In this document: positions 10,246 to 20,588 of the stretch, one piece after another | How positions within the stretch are numbered: position 1 is the stretch's first letter | Layout: each line of letters starts with the position of its first letter | Assembly (NCBI GenBank): GCA_029204225.1 | Contig: CM055102.1 | Span: 48,642,870-48,706,869, forward strand | DNA length: 64,000 bases | Reading direction: 5' to 3' | From: Diphasiastrum complanatum | Lineage: Eukaryota; Streptophyta; Lycopodiopsida; Lycopodiales; Lycopodiaceae | Notes under the pieces: generated by a model | Told to the model about the DNA's origin: nothing | Seen by the model: only the letters and a program-made list of their open reading frames with translations | The model's database searches: none | Translations under genes and position numbers: made by a program

Positions 10246-12888
10246 TCATCTAATTTTCTCTTTCTGTATGAACTTGCATGCTTTTCTAAACTTGTTGTAT
10301 TGTGTGGACTTTGTTATATGTCGAATCTGAACTCTGTGGTAGAACCACCAAAACAATTGACAAATGTAGTTTTGTTTTTCATTGGTTCCTCCATGTTGTG
10401 TATTTCGATGAAATGCTGCTCGTGCTTGCCAATGTGACTTCTCCATCCCTTGTGATGACCATACACTCAAGCTTCCATATGTGTTTGCAAAAAATGTTGT
10501 ATGATCTCTTAGTATGTGTTGCATATGTCAAGATCATAATGTTAGTCTTATGTTTGGATCTAAATATATATGAAAGATTGAAAGCATCTTGAGGAATTTA
10601 TACTAACCATGTAATGAGTGATGTGATTTTCTCCCCATGCTTTTGATATTGCATTAACAAACTCGACACAAGTCCTTTGGACAGCTTTCTTATCAATATC
10701 AAAGTATTTTTCTTTTCTTAAAATAGCAATCATACTATCAAGCTTCTTCCATACATCAACTTTTAGTACTCTGGTTTTGCCGTCTTTCTCAAAGTCCTGA
10801 GTGGCAGCAATAATATTTGTCTAGAATGAGTGTTGAATATTAGAAGCCTTACCAGTATGATTTGATAGGAAATGACGTGCTTTTGCTCCTCGTATGCTTG
10901 GCTTAGTTGGCATGTTCCCATTCTTTCTTGAAAGCTTTTCATCTTTTTGAATTTTGGCATGTCCCTTATAGAGTCCTACTTTTGATAAAACATCTTTTAA
11001 TCGAGAGATAGCTTCCTTTGCTAATGATGTTGGCTTAGTATTCCAAGCAAAAACTATATGAAAATAAATGATCTTTTCTGTTAATCGAACTTCTGCATGA
11101 AGAGTGCAAACATGCACATTTTTCAAGGGGATAGGCAGCACAGGCTTCCAGTTTGGATCTGCATATTCTCTAGGAATTCTTGTACTCCTAGTTACATCTT
11201 TTGCCATTTTCATGCAGTACAAACAAGGGTGTTTTGATGTAGCACTATGAGAGACATTATACATAAATTTCAATGTTTTCAAATCACTTGCTAAGTGCCA
11301 TTCAACATTGAAGTCTCCAACTCCTGGAACATTGAGAAGTCCTCCATCCATATGGTCCTTGATGATCCTAGGATAAGATGTCCTTGAGAATATCCATGAC
11401 AATATATCATGATCCTCCTTTAGCAATTGTCCAAAGAAATAATCAAACTTAGTTTACAATGAATTAATACTATTCAATGAATGTAATGTAATAATGAGGC
11501 TAGTTACCTGAAACGCTGCCAATCACCATACATCATTTTCTGACTGGACACTGAATCTGAAATTTTCTTGGTCCTCTGTTTGTAACAGAGCACCATTCAT
11601 GAGAGTTATACTAACCCTCTCCATCTTCTACCCTTTCACAATTTTTGACTCATCTAATTTAAGTACTATGATTATTTTGTCATTCACTTTTTCATAGGTT
11701 ATATCATAGAATGTGGCGATGTATCTTAGGAAGTAATTTAGATCAACAAATAAGTTGTTTGATGAATTATAGAATATCGATCTTCCATCAGTTTCATACA
11801 CCTCCTCAATATGAAATGGAGTTCCAGTGATCTTATGCATACCTATGTTTGATATATCCTTCTCTTTCTTCAAGTGATATTTCCTAGAGATTGGGACTTT
11901 TCTAATTTTAACTTGGTTAAAAGCTTCTCTGATTAGTTTAAATATTGTTGCATATGCTTCCCTGCTAATACCTGCAAAATCACAAGCACCCTGAACTATA
12001 GTCCTATCTGAAAAAATTTGAATGTCCACCATCAGAGACTCTGTTATTTTACACTTTACATTTGAACTCCTATTGTTCATCATGATACACTCAGTGGATT
12101 TGCATGTCAATATTGTGCCCAATGACATTCCTAGTGAAGCATTGTCTTTAATATTCCTAGGAGCTACTAATGTAGATCTGCAAAAAAAATAGATAGTTAA
12201 TTGAATATCACCATAGCTGAAATTAAATCCAAATGTCATTGAAAAACTTACAAAAATCAGAATATACTTACTTGAATGCACGGATCCTTCTATTTTGATA
12301 ACCTCCTTTTGAAAGCGTTTGAATATCCTTGCAACTTTGTCGCTTTCGCTTCTTACTTTCAACCTTCTTCTTTGCCAAATCCACATCCTTCAATAATTGT
12401 AAGTTTTCAATACGAATAGACTGTAAGATTGATTGCATTTGCTCTAGTTCTGATTTGATATTGATTGTTATCTTTTGTAATGATTCATTATTTTTTTTAA
12501 GGTGTTCATTTTCTTCTAACGTCTTTTGGAGATGACAATCTCTATTTTGACAATAAGAGGATAGTCGCATTAACTCACCTTCTAAAAAGTGAACTTTATT
12601 CATATAAAGTTGTTTTCCATGGTTCTGCAACCTTTCACAATATCCTAATAATCTAGTATGCCCATTGCATATCCATGTAACTAAATGAGTTATTGAAGAG
12701 AATGTGGGATGTGTCAAAGTGCTTGGACCTTGTGGATATAATGTTCCATCTATCCACAAATCCAAGTTTTTTTTTCCTTCTGCCCTGTAATGAGAACGAT
12801 CCTCATTTGAATTCCTTTGTCTCCTCTTCTTTGCAAAGGTGCCAAATCAATAGGGATATCCACATGTAGATGATGCAATATCATCATC
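10246..12888 (-). pseudogene. DDE-type transposase candidate with coiled-coil N terminus
   Basis: Minus-strand exons: A about 12888-12272 (donor TTCAA|GTAAGT); B 12177-11508 (acceptor TTTTGCAG, donor CAG|GTAACT); C 11447-10608 (acceptor AACTAAG, donor ATG|GTTAGT); D about 10518-10246 (acceptor unclear, possibly mutated). Exon A needs a frame change in an A run near 12767-12775. It encodes a heptad-rich coiled coil followed by a basic segment (KKVESKKRKRQSCK). Candidate catalytic acids are Asp in LKLDESKIVKG (11652-11654), Asp in HLASDLKTLKF (11283-11285) followed by a HPCLYC cysteine pair, and Glu in QGMEKSHWQARAAF (10441-10443). The last two blocks resemble a family of large uncharacterised proteins I recall from cnidarian and other genomes; I cannot name the superfamily. 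Stops at 11628-11630 (TAG), 11523-11525 (TGA) and 10821-10823 (TAG) make it a pseudogene. Confidence 0.65.
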
Positions 12889-13429
12889 AAAAAACAAATA
12901 GAGTAATCAGTTGCATCAAAGTACTATGACCAGATTCTATGAAGCAAAACAAAATACTCATCTTTGATTATATTATATACTCTATACGATCAATCCAATC
13001 TCCATGCTTGTATGCTTGATTTTAATTTGGAAATGCCGCTCATTGTTTCATTCCAATAGGTAGTTGGTGCTCATATTTCCATTCCAAGGTGATGATGGCA
13101 TTCATATTTGGAGATGGCACCCATGTTTCCATTCTCGTGGAAGGAATGCATATGTAAACAATTTGCAATTTTTTCTGATTTGAATTTGGGGATGGCGGTC
13201 ATATTCTAGATCCAGTGAAAATATTGCCCTTTTTGTAACCAATGGAGAGAATATTTTTGAATTTAGTCAAGTTACACTGCGAACTGTTTACAGTTCTTAA
13301 CTGTGACTATAGACACTGTGGTTAGATCATTGGGAGTTGGGGAGGCCTCGGGAGTGGTGGGGGCAAGCAAATAAACAATATTGTTTTTTTTTATTTTGAT
13401 ATTTTTCTATATCCTACATGGCATTCCTT
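12889..13429. other. Right subterminal region of the DNA transposon
   Basis: Non-coding sequence upstream of the transposase. Between 13030 and 13210 a short phrase, roughly GATGGCATTCATATTT, recurs four times in variant form, as subterminal transposase-binding sites often do. I did not find a matching array at the left end. Confidence 0.4.
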
Positions 13430-13464
13430 AAAGGGTCTTTTTGATATTGAGAACTCCTCTAATG
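13430..13464 (-). repeat. Right terminal inverted repeat, 35 bp
   Basis: Perfect reverse complement of 127-161. The match ends at AATG (13461-13464) on the outside. Confidence 0.85.
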
Positions 13465-13627
13465 ATAAATAAATTTATGTTTCACAAAAATATCATGACC
13501 ACAATTTGTGTAATCACAAGTGTCGACTTCTTGTTTGATGTCAACTAGTCAAATAGTAAAGTGCAATTTCATCTGTGAGCAATCTGATTAATATTACAAT
13601 GAGTTGAAATACATTGTACTATCTCGC

Positions 13628-14425
13628 TTATTCATTTGGTGGCTCCTTGTTATCATTTGTCGCATCATCATGCGACAAATCCATCAAACCAAAAAAAATA
13701 TCTCCTATAGTTTCATTATTAATAAGTTGATCTTCACGAGCTAATGGTGACGGTGACAATGAGGGAGATCGAGATGTGTTTGTAGGGTGTGTAGGCTTGA
13801 AGATGAGCAGCAAGGCATGGAGGTGCGGTGCATTGTCGGGTTACAAGAGGGCTAGCAGAAGTGGAGGCAACGCCACACATACGTTTGCTGGCCGGTGAGT
13901 TAGTAGCAGCAGAATGGGTAGAGGTAGTTGTAGTGGAAGGAGGAAAGAGGTTTATTCGTGGAATGGTGGTGGATAGAATGTCAAAGCGTTTGAGATCTTG
14001 AAGTTTCTGCTCGACAAGGGTATAGGCGAGATTGAAAAATAGAGGCCTGGTGGCTATTCGGTCACACGAGTTGGGTTGTATGGCAAGAATTAATTCGTTG
14101 AGAGTAAAGGTGTGCCAATCATAAGGCACCACGAGGGGTTAGAGAATTCCTTGTAAGATTCTACAGTTTGGCTGAGGAGAATGGATTGAATACGCTCCTT
14201 CTTGCGCAAATCGTAGACGACTAGGAAATTGTTTAGCTGGGTGGTGGTGGCTTGAATGATGGGGTTATTGATAGCCTCTATCAGATAACTATTGTTAGTA
14301 TTCGACTGTATTTTGGGATCAAGGGGTGTCAGATAGGATTTGTTGAGGTTAGGGCCAGTAAAGATAGCAGGAATGTAATTCATTACCACTTTTGTGGTAA
14401 TGAAAATTCTAGATTCTCCTTCCAC
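13628..14425 (-). pseudogene. Broken ORF of an unidentified retroelement (leader plus N-terminal region)
   Basis: The minus frame opens at 14425 with EGESRIFITTKVV, runs to about 14130, and continues one frame over (14132-13734) and then back (13813-13628). The middle is Ser/Thr/Pro-rich, with Leu-rich helices before it (VEQKLQDLKRFDIL). The start region with its upstream leader (14370-14480) recurs inverted at about 16330-16446, where the plus strand encodes a variant of the same peptide (EGDSRISITMKV). This shows a dispersed repeat rather than a host gene. I do not recognise the protein. Confidence 0.45.
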
Positions 14426-14549
14426 CTATCACATTTTACTCAGAAGACCTTGGTTGAGAGTCGCGCAAGTGGTTCACAACTGGGGGACTAGAAAACTCAC
14501 CTTTGAGAATCACGAATAGGCTATAAAGGTCGATCCAACCACATGGGCG

Positions 14550-14960
14550 GTGAAACCTATTACACCCAAAGTTGATGATGGATCGTGCACCACTGATCAC
14601 CTGCGACAAGCCAAGAGAGGTCACTTTGATTCACAAAAAGATATATTGCATTGGATGGACGCATTAGCAACGGTTGATTGCATGGCTGGGCATGCATGTC
14701 ATCTAGATTCAGATCCAAAACCCAACACATCCTCGTTGAAAGGTTACACCCTAGATACGCTTATAACTTTTGGGGTGAAGATGATAAATGTGGCATGGTT
14801 AGCAGTGGAGCCGATACCAGAGCAAGTCAAAGATGATCTAGTCCCCTGACAACATGTCTTTTCTTATGATGAAGAAGTTGAGCTGACAAACAAATAGGTC
14901 CTACAACACATGGATCCCGATAGATATGGAATGAGAAAAATCCTAGCTCAATCACCTCAC
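14550..14960 (+). pseudogene. Ty3/gypsy-like polyprotein fragment
   Basis: The frame holds ITFGVKMINVAWLAVEPI and, after a stop at 14847-14849, YDEEVELTNK and HMDPDRYG. The same order (NMMNVAWISTNSI, YDENVELTDE, HIDPTRFG) occurs on the minus strand at 26036-26293, downstream of a retropepsin. Both are therefore pieces of one retrotransposon polyprotein. This fragment is plus-oriented and broken by several stops. Confidence 0.55.
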
Positions 14961-16330
14961 AAAGCACCCATAGCTAAAGTTTCCAAGGTGGGATCTTTGT
15001 TCCTAAAGATCTGGTACTCATGTATAAAACCAAGGCGATCAAAGAAAAACTGAAGTTCATAGGCGAAGGCTGTACCGAGTCAAGGACATCCATAGCCATA
15101 GAGTCGTGAATCTCAAACAACTTGAAGGGACACCATTTGATAAACCCATCAACAGTAGCCGACTTCACAAGTACTGGCCACCACAGTGATGCAGATCCAG
15201 CTTGATGATGACAATTCGTGCTTACATGGAGCAGATCCTGCCTATTACAAGTCATCACTGCCAAATCTAACATAATCAAGCCAGATCAAGCAAAATCCAT
15301 CAAAATTTAATAAGATAAGATCCGAACAGATCGGACAAGATCTAACAAGATCCAAGCAGGATCCAGATCTAGGTAGGATCAGAAGGGTAGTAGATCACCA
15401 TCAGATACCACTTAGTATCAAAAAATAAAGATCTGAAATGAAGATCTCGAGAAAAAATACCAAAATATAGGGGTGAAAATCACTTAAACTGATGGATCAA
15501 CAACCAAAGCTTCATAAGAACTCTTGCAAAAGCCTCCATAGTCAAATCTGACCCAAATGGACTTTTAAAAATCTCTGCGAGAATTATTTGTGAAAAATCA
15601 GTCAAAATTGAGTGTCTGTGAGGGTTCAAAGAAGCAAAATCTATGAAACCTTCTCATGTCATCAAGATCTCCAAACCAACCTTCGAAGATAGCAAAAAAG
15701 AAATCAGTGTAGTGAAATTGATTTGCCTACATGGTCATATCTTAAAAATTGGATGTATAGAGCAAGTGGTGCGAAAGTTCCCTTTCTATGAGAGTTCAAC
15801 CCTCGCAGAGCCTGCTGAACCGTCGCAAAACCTTTGCAGGGCAGTCAAATCAACTCATGAACTCTCGCAAACTTCTCTAGGTCTTAGAATTATGTGAAAA
15901 AGGTCCCTACAAAATTTGTTTTGGAACTGAACAGTGGAAAGTGCACTTGTCCTAATGCGCACTCTAATTTCCTCTATATAAGGGAAAAGTTTGATTCATT
16001 TGGCACATCACACAACAAAGCTCTGCCAAATTTTCTAACAAAAAATCAACTTTCTCTATTTGCGACGAAACTCCTCACACATGTCTGTTAGCCCTCACAA
16101 TTGTCATACTATTTTCAGCTCTATTCACACGACCTTTCCAATTTTTAAAGTTTTTTTCGCTGTTTTTAAAACCTTTTCACCTTCTCTGACAGCCTTTTTA
16201 TTTTTCTTTCCATCTTCATCACTACCACATTGTATCTAGATCAGATCCCACATGAAATATTTTTTTCTTTGTCTACCTCAGCTAGATTCATTGATTGTAT
16301 CCATGCAGGTCCTTCGAATGCGCTTGCAAG
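14961..16330. other. Non-coding retroelement debris
   Basis: No believable gene. A run of GATC-rich words (15280-15390, of the type AAGATCCxxxCAGATCxGA) and recurring CTCGCA/TTCGCA words (15560-15900) suggest untranslated retroelement sequence. Confidence 0.35.
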
Positions 16331-16446
16331 ATCTGTGAACCACTTGCATGACTCTCAACCAAGGTCTTTCTAGTAAAACGCGATAGGCGGAAGGAGACTC
16401 TAGAATTTCCATCACCATGAAGGTGATTACAAACTACACTCCTGCT
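16331..16446 (+). repeat. Inverted partial copy of the 14370-14480 leader
   Basis: Both copies share GTGAACCACTTGC, CTCTCAACCAAGGTCTT and GGAAGGAGA followed by TCTAGAATTT, in opposite orientation. The copy breaks off where the minus-strand protease fragment ends. Confidence 0.6.
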
Positions 16447-17200
16447 ATCTTTCTTGGGATATCTTTATCTACACCTTTAGGTTTCACACAGGACTGATCA
16501 GCCAGTTTGATAACAAATCTTACCAGCTTCAGTCCTTGCAGTCCCCATTTTTGGTATAAAGTAGTGGATATCAAGCTGACTCTTGATCCTCCATCTACCA
16601 CTGCAGCTTCATCCTCGTATCTCTTGTGTTTGATTGGCAAAGTGATATTATGTTGCTCACTCTCCCATGCTGATCCAATGTGGAGGACATTGTTGGTTCT
16701 TTCATAGCCCACACAATAAAAGGGTTGTTTTGTAGTTTGCTTAGGTTCCGATTTGATCCAATCTGTCATAATGCTCTTTTCTTGAGGTGCAATCCACAAG
16801 AACTCTTCGAGGGATAAGTTTATATGGCTAGTCAGTAGATTTGTGAGCACTCCCATTTTTGGAACCTCAAGCTCTCCCATCTGGAAGGGTATTTCATGAT
16901 GGTTTAGACAATCGTTAAGATTCATTTTTGGGCTCGCATAATCGCTAACATCGGAACATGGGGCATTGAAGTTTTCTGTGGCAACCTTCTTGGAACTTTT
17001 GTTGGCTGCATTGTGATTAGATTTATGGGTGCACTTGCTCTAGGTCTCAATGGGCAATTCTTGCAATAGTGCCCGTACCCGCATTCTCAACAGAAGGGTG
17101 TAAATATGCCCTTATGAGGACATTCTACAATTTTGTGCCCTTCATCGCACCCAGCCGTAGATTCTTCCACCTTGACATTGAGATTGGGCAATGTAGATCG
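16434..17200 (-). pseudogene. Ty3/gypsy gag zinc knuckle and retropepsin fragment
   Basis: On the minus strand a zinc knuckle of the form Cx2Cx3Hx4C (ECGYGHYCKNC; its first Cys precedes a stop) lies near 17060-17110. It is followed by 16925-16434, which contains an aspartic-protease active-site block (AAVVDGGSRVSLISTTLYQ) and a downstream KLADQSCVKPKGV region. The DGGS wording is typical of plant Ty3/gypsy proteases. RT and integrase are absent. Same family as 26036-28392 and 53927-54190. Confidence 0.65.
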
Positions 17201-17330
17201 CACAATATTCATTTTAGCCGGATCGACATATGGCTCGTCCGGACCATAGCTCTGGTTGGGGTGCTATCTCATGCTCTAATGTTGTTAAGTTTACGTGGGC
17301 CACTTGGTTGTAAACCTAAAAAATAGCATG

Positions 17331-18543
17331 AAATGATCATGAACATTAATATTAAGCTACCACACATTAAAGTAATAAATGTATATTGTGTATATACCCA
17401 AGCAATTGTAACATAGCTATAAACACTAATTACAAGTCAATGTTTATGGTAACATCGATCAATTATAGGTGGTCTTTCACCTCGAACATTCAGATCCCAG
17501 ATGCTTCTCAGAAACAAGTGGGAACTAACCTTCGCATGACTGGCAACAACTCCAAGATATAGTTCCAGATCAATTGATACTTCAAAGTTTTAGGGTTTAG
17601 GGTTTAGGTCTAACTCTCATAGACTTCATCACTGACGGAACATGACATTCTGAAGACAATGGGATGGTCTGCAAAGGTAACTTTTGCGAGGATTCTCTAG
17701 ATTTGTTGACTTTAGTGATTTTTAGACACTCAAATTTACTTTTCAGCTTACTGTAATCAAATTGACTCTCGTAGGCTCTTTTGTGTTCTTGTCTCAATGA
17801 GATGGAACTTCAGACTTCTCTGCTAAGGTTACTTTCTATTGGAACTAAAAATTTTGCTGTCTCCGAGAGTTCAACCTTCATTCTTCGTCTTTTTGACCTG
17901 GGAAACCTTCGCACATAGATTTAAACATCAAACTAACTCTCGCAAGATTTATTGTGTCCTTGTCTCAATGAGATGGAACTTCAGAAGTCTCTACGAAGGT
18001 TAGTTTTCAGTTTTGAATTTTTTTTTTTCTTACAAGAGTTTGTTGAAATTTTTGGGTTCTTCTCTGTTTTTCAAAAAAAAGAATTGGAAGTAATTCTCGC
18101 ATGTTTCTCTACAGTTTTGAGCAAAAAGTGGTTTTGAACTCTCACAGACATCAATAAATTTTTGATCTGTAAGAATTAACCCTTTCCATTTTGAACAGAG
18201 CCAGATCCAAATCAGATCCAATCTCTTGATAAGCCTGCAAGAGTTAGTTCTCAATAGATCTAGAGAAATCAGAGTTTTGACTGAAAAATGATGAAAGAAC
18301 TCTCGTACAACCAACCCTCGCATGAGTAACCTTCCTAGATAAGACCAATAGTCAAATCTGCACCAGATTCAACTATTGTGAGAATCTTAGGGCAATCAGA
18401 ACGAGTAAAAACTTATTAAAAAACCCACCATGAGGGGGCTAGAATCATATTTTTTTAGCCAACAAAACTGATCAGATCCCTAAGAATCCAAACTGAATTC
18501 CACATATCCGTCAAGATCCAACTACACTAGATCTCCCTGCTAA
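17331..18543. other. Retroelement untranslated region with diverged repeats
   Basis: No gene. A phrase near CTTGTCTCAATGAGATGG with AACTTCAGA recurs at about 17790 and 17960. It is a diverged relative of the arrays at 22990-23290, 32060-32345 and 44680-44980. Many CTCTCGCA words are scattered through it. It probably forms the leader of the gag fragment that follows. Confidence 0.4.
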
Positions 18544-18930
18544 ATGAATCTGAGATCCGGACGATCAATAGCAGCTAGGATAGGAAATCAAGCACCAAAC
18601 CATCCCAAGGTTGCAACAACACGAATTGAACCAGAAGCAAGGCCAGCAACAATGAAACCAATGGGTCAACCTATACCTGTCACAACCTTGCAAGCAGTTT
18701 GGAGGGCACCACGTCTTGAAATGCCAAAATATGATGGATCAGCAGATCCTATTAGGTTCCTCAAGATCTATGACCAAGCATGAGAAATATATGGAGAACG
18801 CACTCTGGAGGAAAAATTGATGATGTTTCTCATGTCATTAGTTACTGCATCCCAAGACTGGTTCTTCAATTTGCCACTCGAAGAAAAGATTACTTGGGAA
18901 GGGGTTAAGGCGGCTCTCATCACGCATTAA
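18544..18930 (+). pseudogene. Retrotransposon gag, N-terminal fragment
   Basis: It starts MNLRSGRSIAARIGNQ and continues into PKYDGSADPIRFLKIYDQA, an in-frame TGA (18781-18783), then EIYGERTLEEKLMMF and TASQDWFFNLPLE. This is the retrotransposon gag domain pattern of Ty3/gypsy elements (F/YDG-DP-F---Y--A, then DWF). CGA to TGA explains the stop (QAREIYG). It ends where LTR-like sequence begins. Confidence 0.7.
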
Positions 18931-18949
18931 ATCCAATACTAAATAGTGT

Positions 18950-19315
18950 CTGTACTATTTTGGGCAAGCAGATAAGTGGATGAGGTTGAGTTTGGACCCA
19001 TTCTAATTGGCTAATTTTGGTGCATTGCATCTAGACTAGAACTTCTAGGTTTTTGGTTAATTACCTAGAAGTTGCCATTATAGGACACACTTAGGTAAAG
19101 TGGCCAAATGACATTGTGGCTATTATAAATAGTTGTACCTACATGGAAAACAATCATTGTATTCTATTATGATGTATAAATTCATCTTTATTGATTCTAT
19201 GTCCATCTCTTGTGAATTTCTCATGATATCTTAAGTTTCTATGTGTAGAATGTTAATTTTCTTGTTGATCTAGCTTTCACATGTGTGAAGTACTATACTG
19301 TACTGCTGCTGTATG
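18950..19315 (+). repeat. LTR-like sequence, probable partial or solo LTR
   Basis: It starts TGTCTGTACT. It has a TATA-like CTATTATAAATAG (about 19115) and a close TTCACATGTGTGAAGTACTA element resembling TTCCACACGTGTGAAATACA in the copia LTR (34042-34061). It ends at the purine-rich minisatellite. Its partner LTR was not found. Confidence 0.4.
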
Positions 19316-19588
19316 GGGGGTCGAATGAGAAGAAGGTGGGGTGAAGGGAGGTGGAGCGAGCAGTGTACAGCAATGAGGGGGGAGGGGATCGAACAAGAAG
19401 GAGGTGGGGTGAAGGGAGGTGGAGCGAGCAACGTACAGCAACGAGGGAGGAGGGGATCGAGCGAGAAGGAGGTGGGGTGAAGGGAGGTGGAGCGAGCAAC
19501 GTACAGCAACGAGGGAGGAGGGGATCGAGCGAGAAGGAGGTGGGGTGAAGGGAGGTGGAGCGAGCAGCGTACAGCAAACGAGGGGGAA
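19316..19588. repeat. Minisatellite, 68-bp unit, about four copies
   Basis: Purine-rich tandem array with a period of 68 bp (for example GAGAAGGAGGTGGGGTGAAG recurring). Copies are nearly identical, and flanking purine-rich sequence continues to about 19825. It lies inside the interior of the gag-only LTR family. Confidence 0.85.
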
Positions 19589-20101
19589 GCGGGTAGGGAG
19601 AAGGGAGAAGCGAGGGAGGTGAAGGAGGAAGTGAGGAGGAAGGTAGCGTGGGAAGCGAGAGATGAAGGGGGACGGCGAGGAGAAAGGTAGCAAGGGGGGG
19701 GGGCGCAGCGAGGAGGATGGAAGGAAGAGAGCGATGGGAGGGAACGATGGGAGGGAACGAGGCAGGGAGCATGAAGGGGTGGTGAAGGGAGAGGAAGCAA
19801 AGAGAGAGGGGTAGCAAAGAGAGAGATTTTTTTTTTTTTTTTTAAAGGAGGGTTGATCCATATCAAAACTGAGATCAGGGCAATAAAAAACATTCAGCAA
19901 TTTGAAAAAATCAGACACAATATATAGCTTAAAAAGAAAACAAAATTAATCCCTTGAGGGCTTGGGTTTCTTGTAATGGACTTGGAAGATTCTGAAGAAT
20001 GGGAAAAAAGAGGAGGTGTGGGGAGGAAGTAGAGAAGAGTGGAAAAAAGAAAAACAGCTATGCAGTGAGCAACGTTAGCGCTCCCCGGCAACGGTGCCAA
20101 T
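19589..20101 (-). mobile_element. Partial interior of tRNA-Asp-primed LTR family
   Basis: Reading on the minus strand from the LTR at 20102: a primer-binding site TTGGCACCGTTGCCGGGGA (complement of plant tRNA-Asp 3' end with one mismatch), a conserved leader (CACTCTTCTCTACTTCCTCC), then a poly-T/A tract and a purine-rich low-complexity stretch. No gene. Confidence 0.65.
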
Positions 20102-20398
20102 TGTTGTCCGTCGTAGTATAGGGGTCCGTTCATTGGGAGCCGCCCGTGACACCTGCATAGCTTTGGACTTTTTAATTAAGTTATTCTAACTAAGGCCCCA
20201 AGTCTTTTATTCAAGTTCTACCTAACCATTTTGCGTGCTCATTGGGTGGGCTTACACATGCAGGACGCGAGTGCCCTCACACTTATTATTCTAACTGTAC
20301 ACTGCATTGTGGCGGGGCCCACTAGGTAAGGCTTGGCCAGTAAAATTTCAAGTGGTGGGACCCACTTGTTCATTATTGTGCAGGAAATACCCACAACA
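20102..20398 (-). repeat. LTR (minus), internally deleted
   Basis: On the minus strand it begins TGTTGTGGGTATTT and ends GGACAACA. Compared with other copies it lacks the central AT-rich and GA-microsatellite portion, leaving about 297 bp. It is flanked on the interior side by the tRNA-Asp primer site, so it acts as the shared LTR of two tandem interiors. Confidence 0.8.
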
Positions 20399-20416
20399 GG
20401 GTCCACGGCCCAAAGT

Positions 20417-20436
20417 AGTGCCGGTCCCTCGGCACT
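20417..20436. other. Conserved 7-bp-stem hairpin beside the LTR
   Basis: AGTGCCG-GTCCCT-CGGCACT forms a perfect stem. The same palindrome is found next to LTR copies at 41267-41286 and 46671-46690. Confidence 0.6.
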
Positions 20437-20588
20437 AGGCTACAACTGTCGTGAAGGGGCATTGTTGTCGGTTCTCTTATTGCTGGGACATGGGTGCTTC
20501 ATCAAAAGCGTGGATAGAATTCGCTTACGTAAAACCTGAGGCTTTATTGGATGATGGCGATCAGGAAGAACTTGGACTTGGCAAATTT

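Larger units (their letters stand above)
127..13464. mobile_element. Large multi-gene DNA transposon with 35-bp inverted repeats
   Basis: The segment is bounded by perfect 35-bp inverted repeats (127-161 and 13430-13464). It contains four genes in two convergent pairs: 390-1615 (+) against 1911-3509 (-), and 4345-10037 (+) against 10246-12888 (-). Without the nested LTR retrotransposon (5051-9293 plus one 5-bp duplication) it is about 9.1 kb. A DDE-type transposase candidate lies inside, which argues for a DNA transposon rather than a host locus. The ULP1-like protease in the set recalls the ULP1 domains carried by some plant Mutator-like elements. The histone H3-like domain has no counterpart in any transposon class I can name. 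No target-site duplication is visible at the ends, so the exact termini remain uncertain. The genes carry frame shifts and stops, so this copy is dead. Confidence 0.75.

Noticed and set aside
127-13464. Endogenous giant-virus fragment as the source of the histone-like gene
   Set aside because: Some giant viruses encode histones, but the inverted repeats, the transposase candidate, the introns and the ULP1-like exons fit a DNA transposon better. No viral capsid, polymerase or packaging ATPase gene is visible.
19270-19918. Three overlapping minus frames of 170-213 codons
   Set aside because: They translate the 68-bp purine minisatellite and its flanks. Openness follows from the lack of T/A-containing stop words, not from selection.
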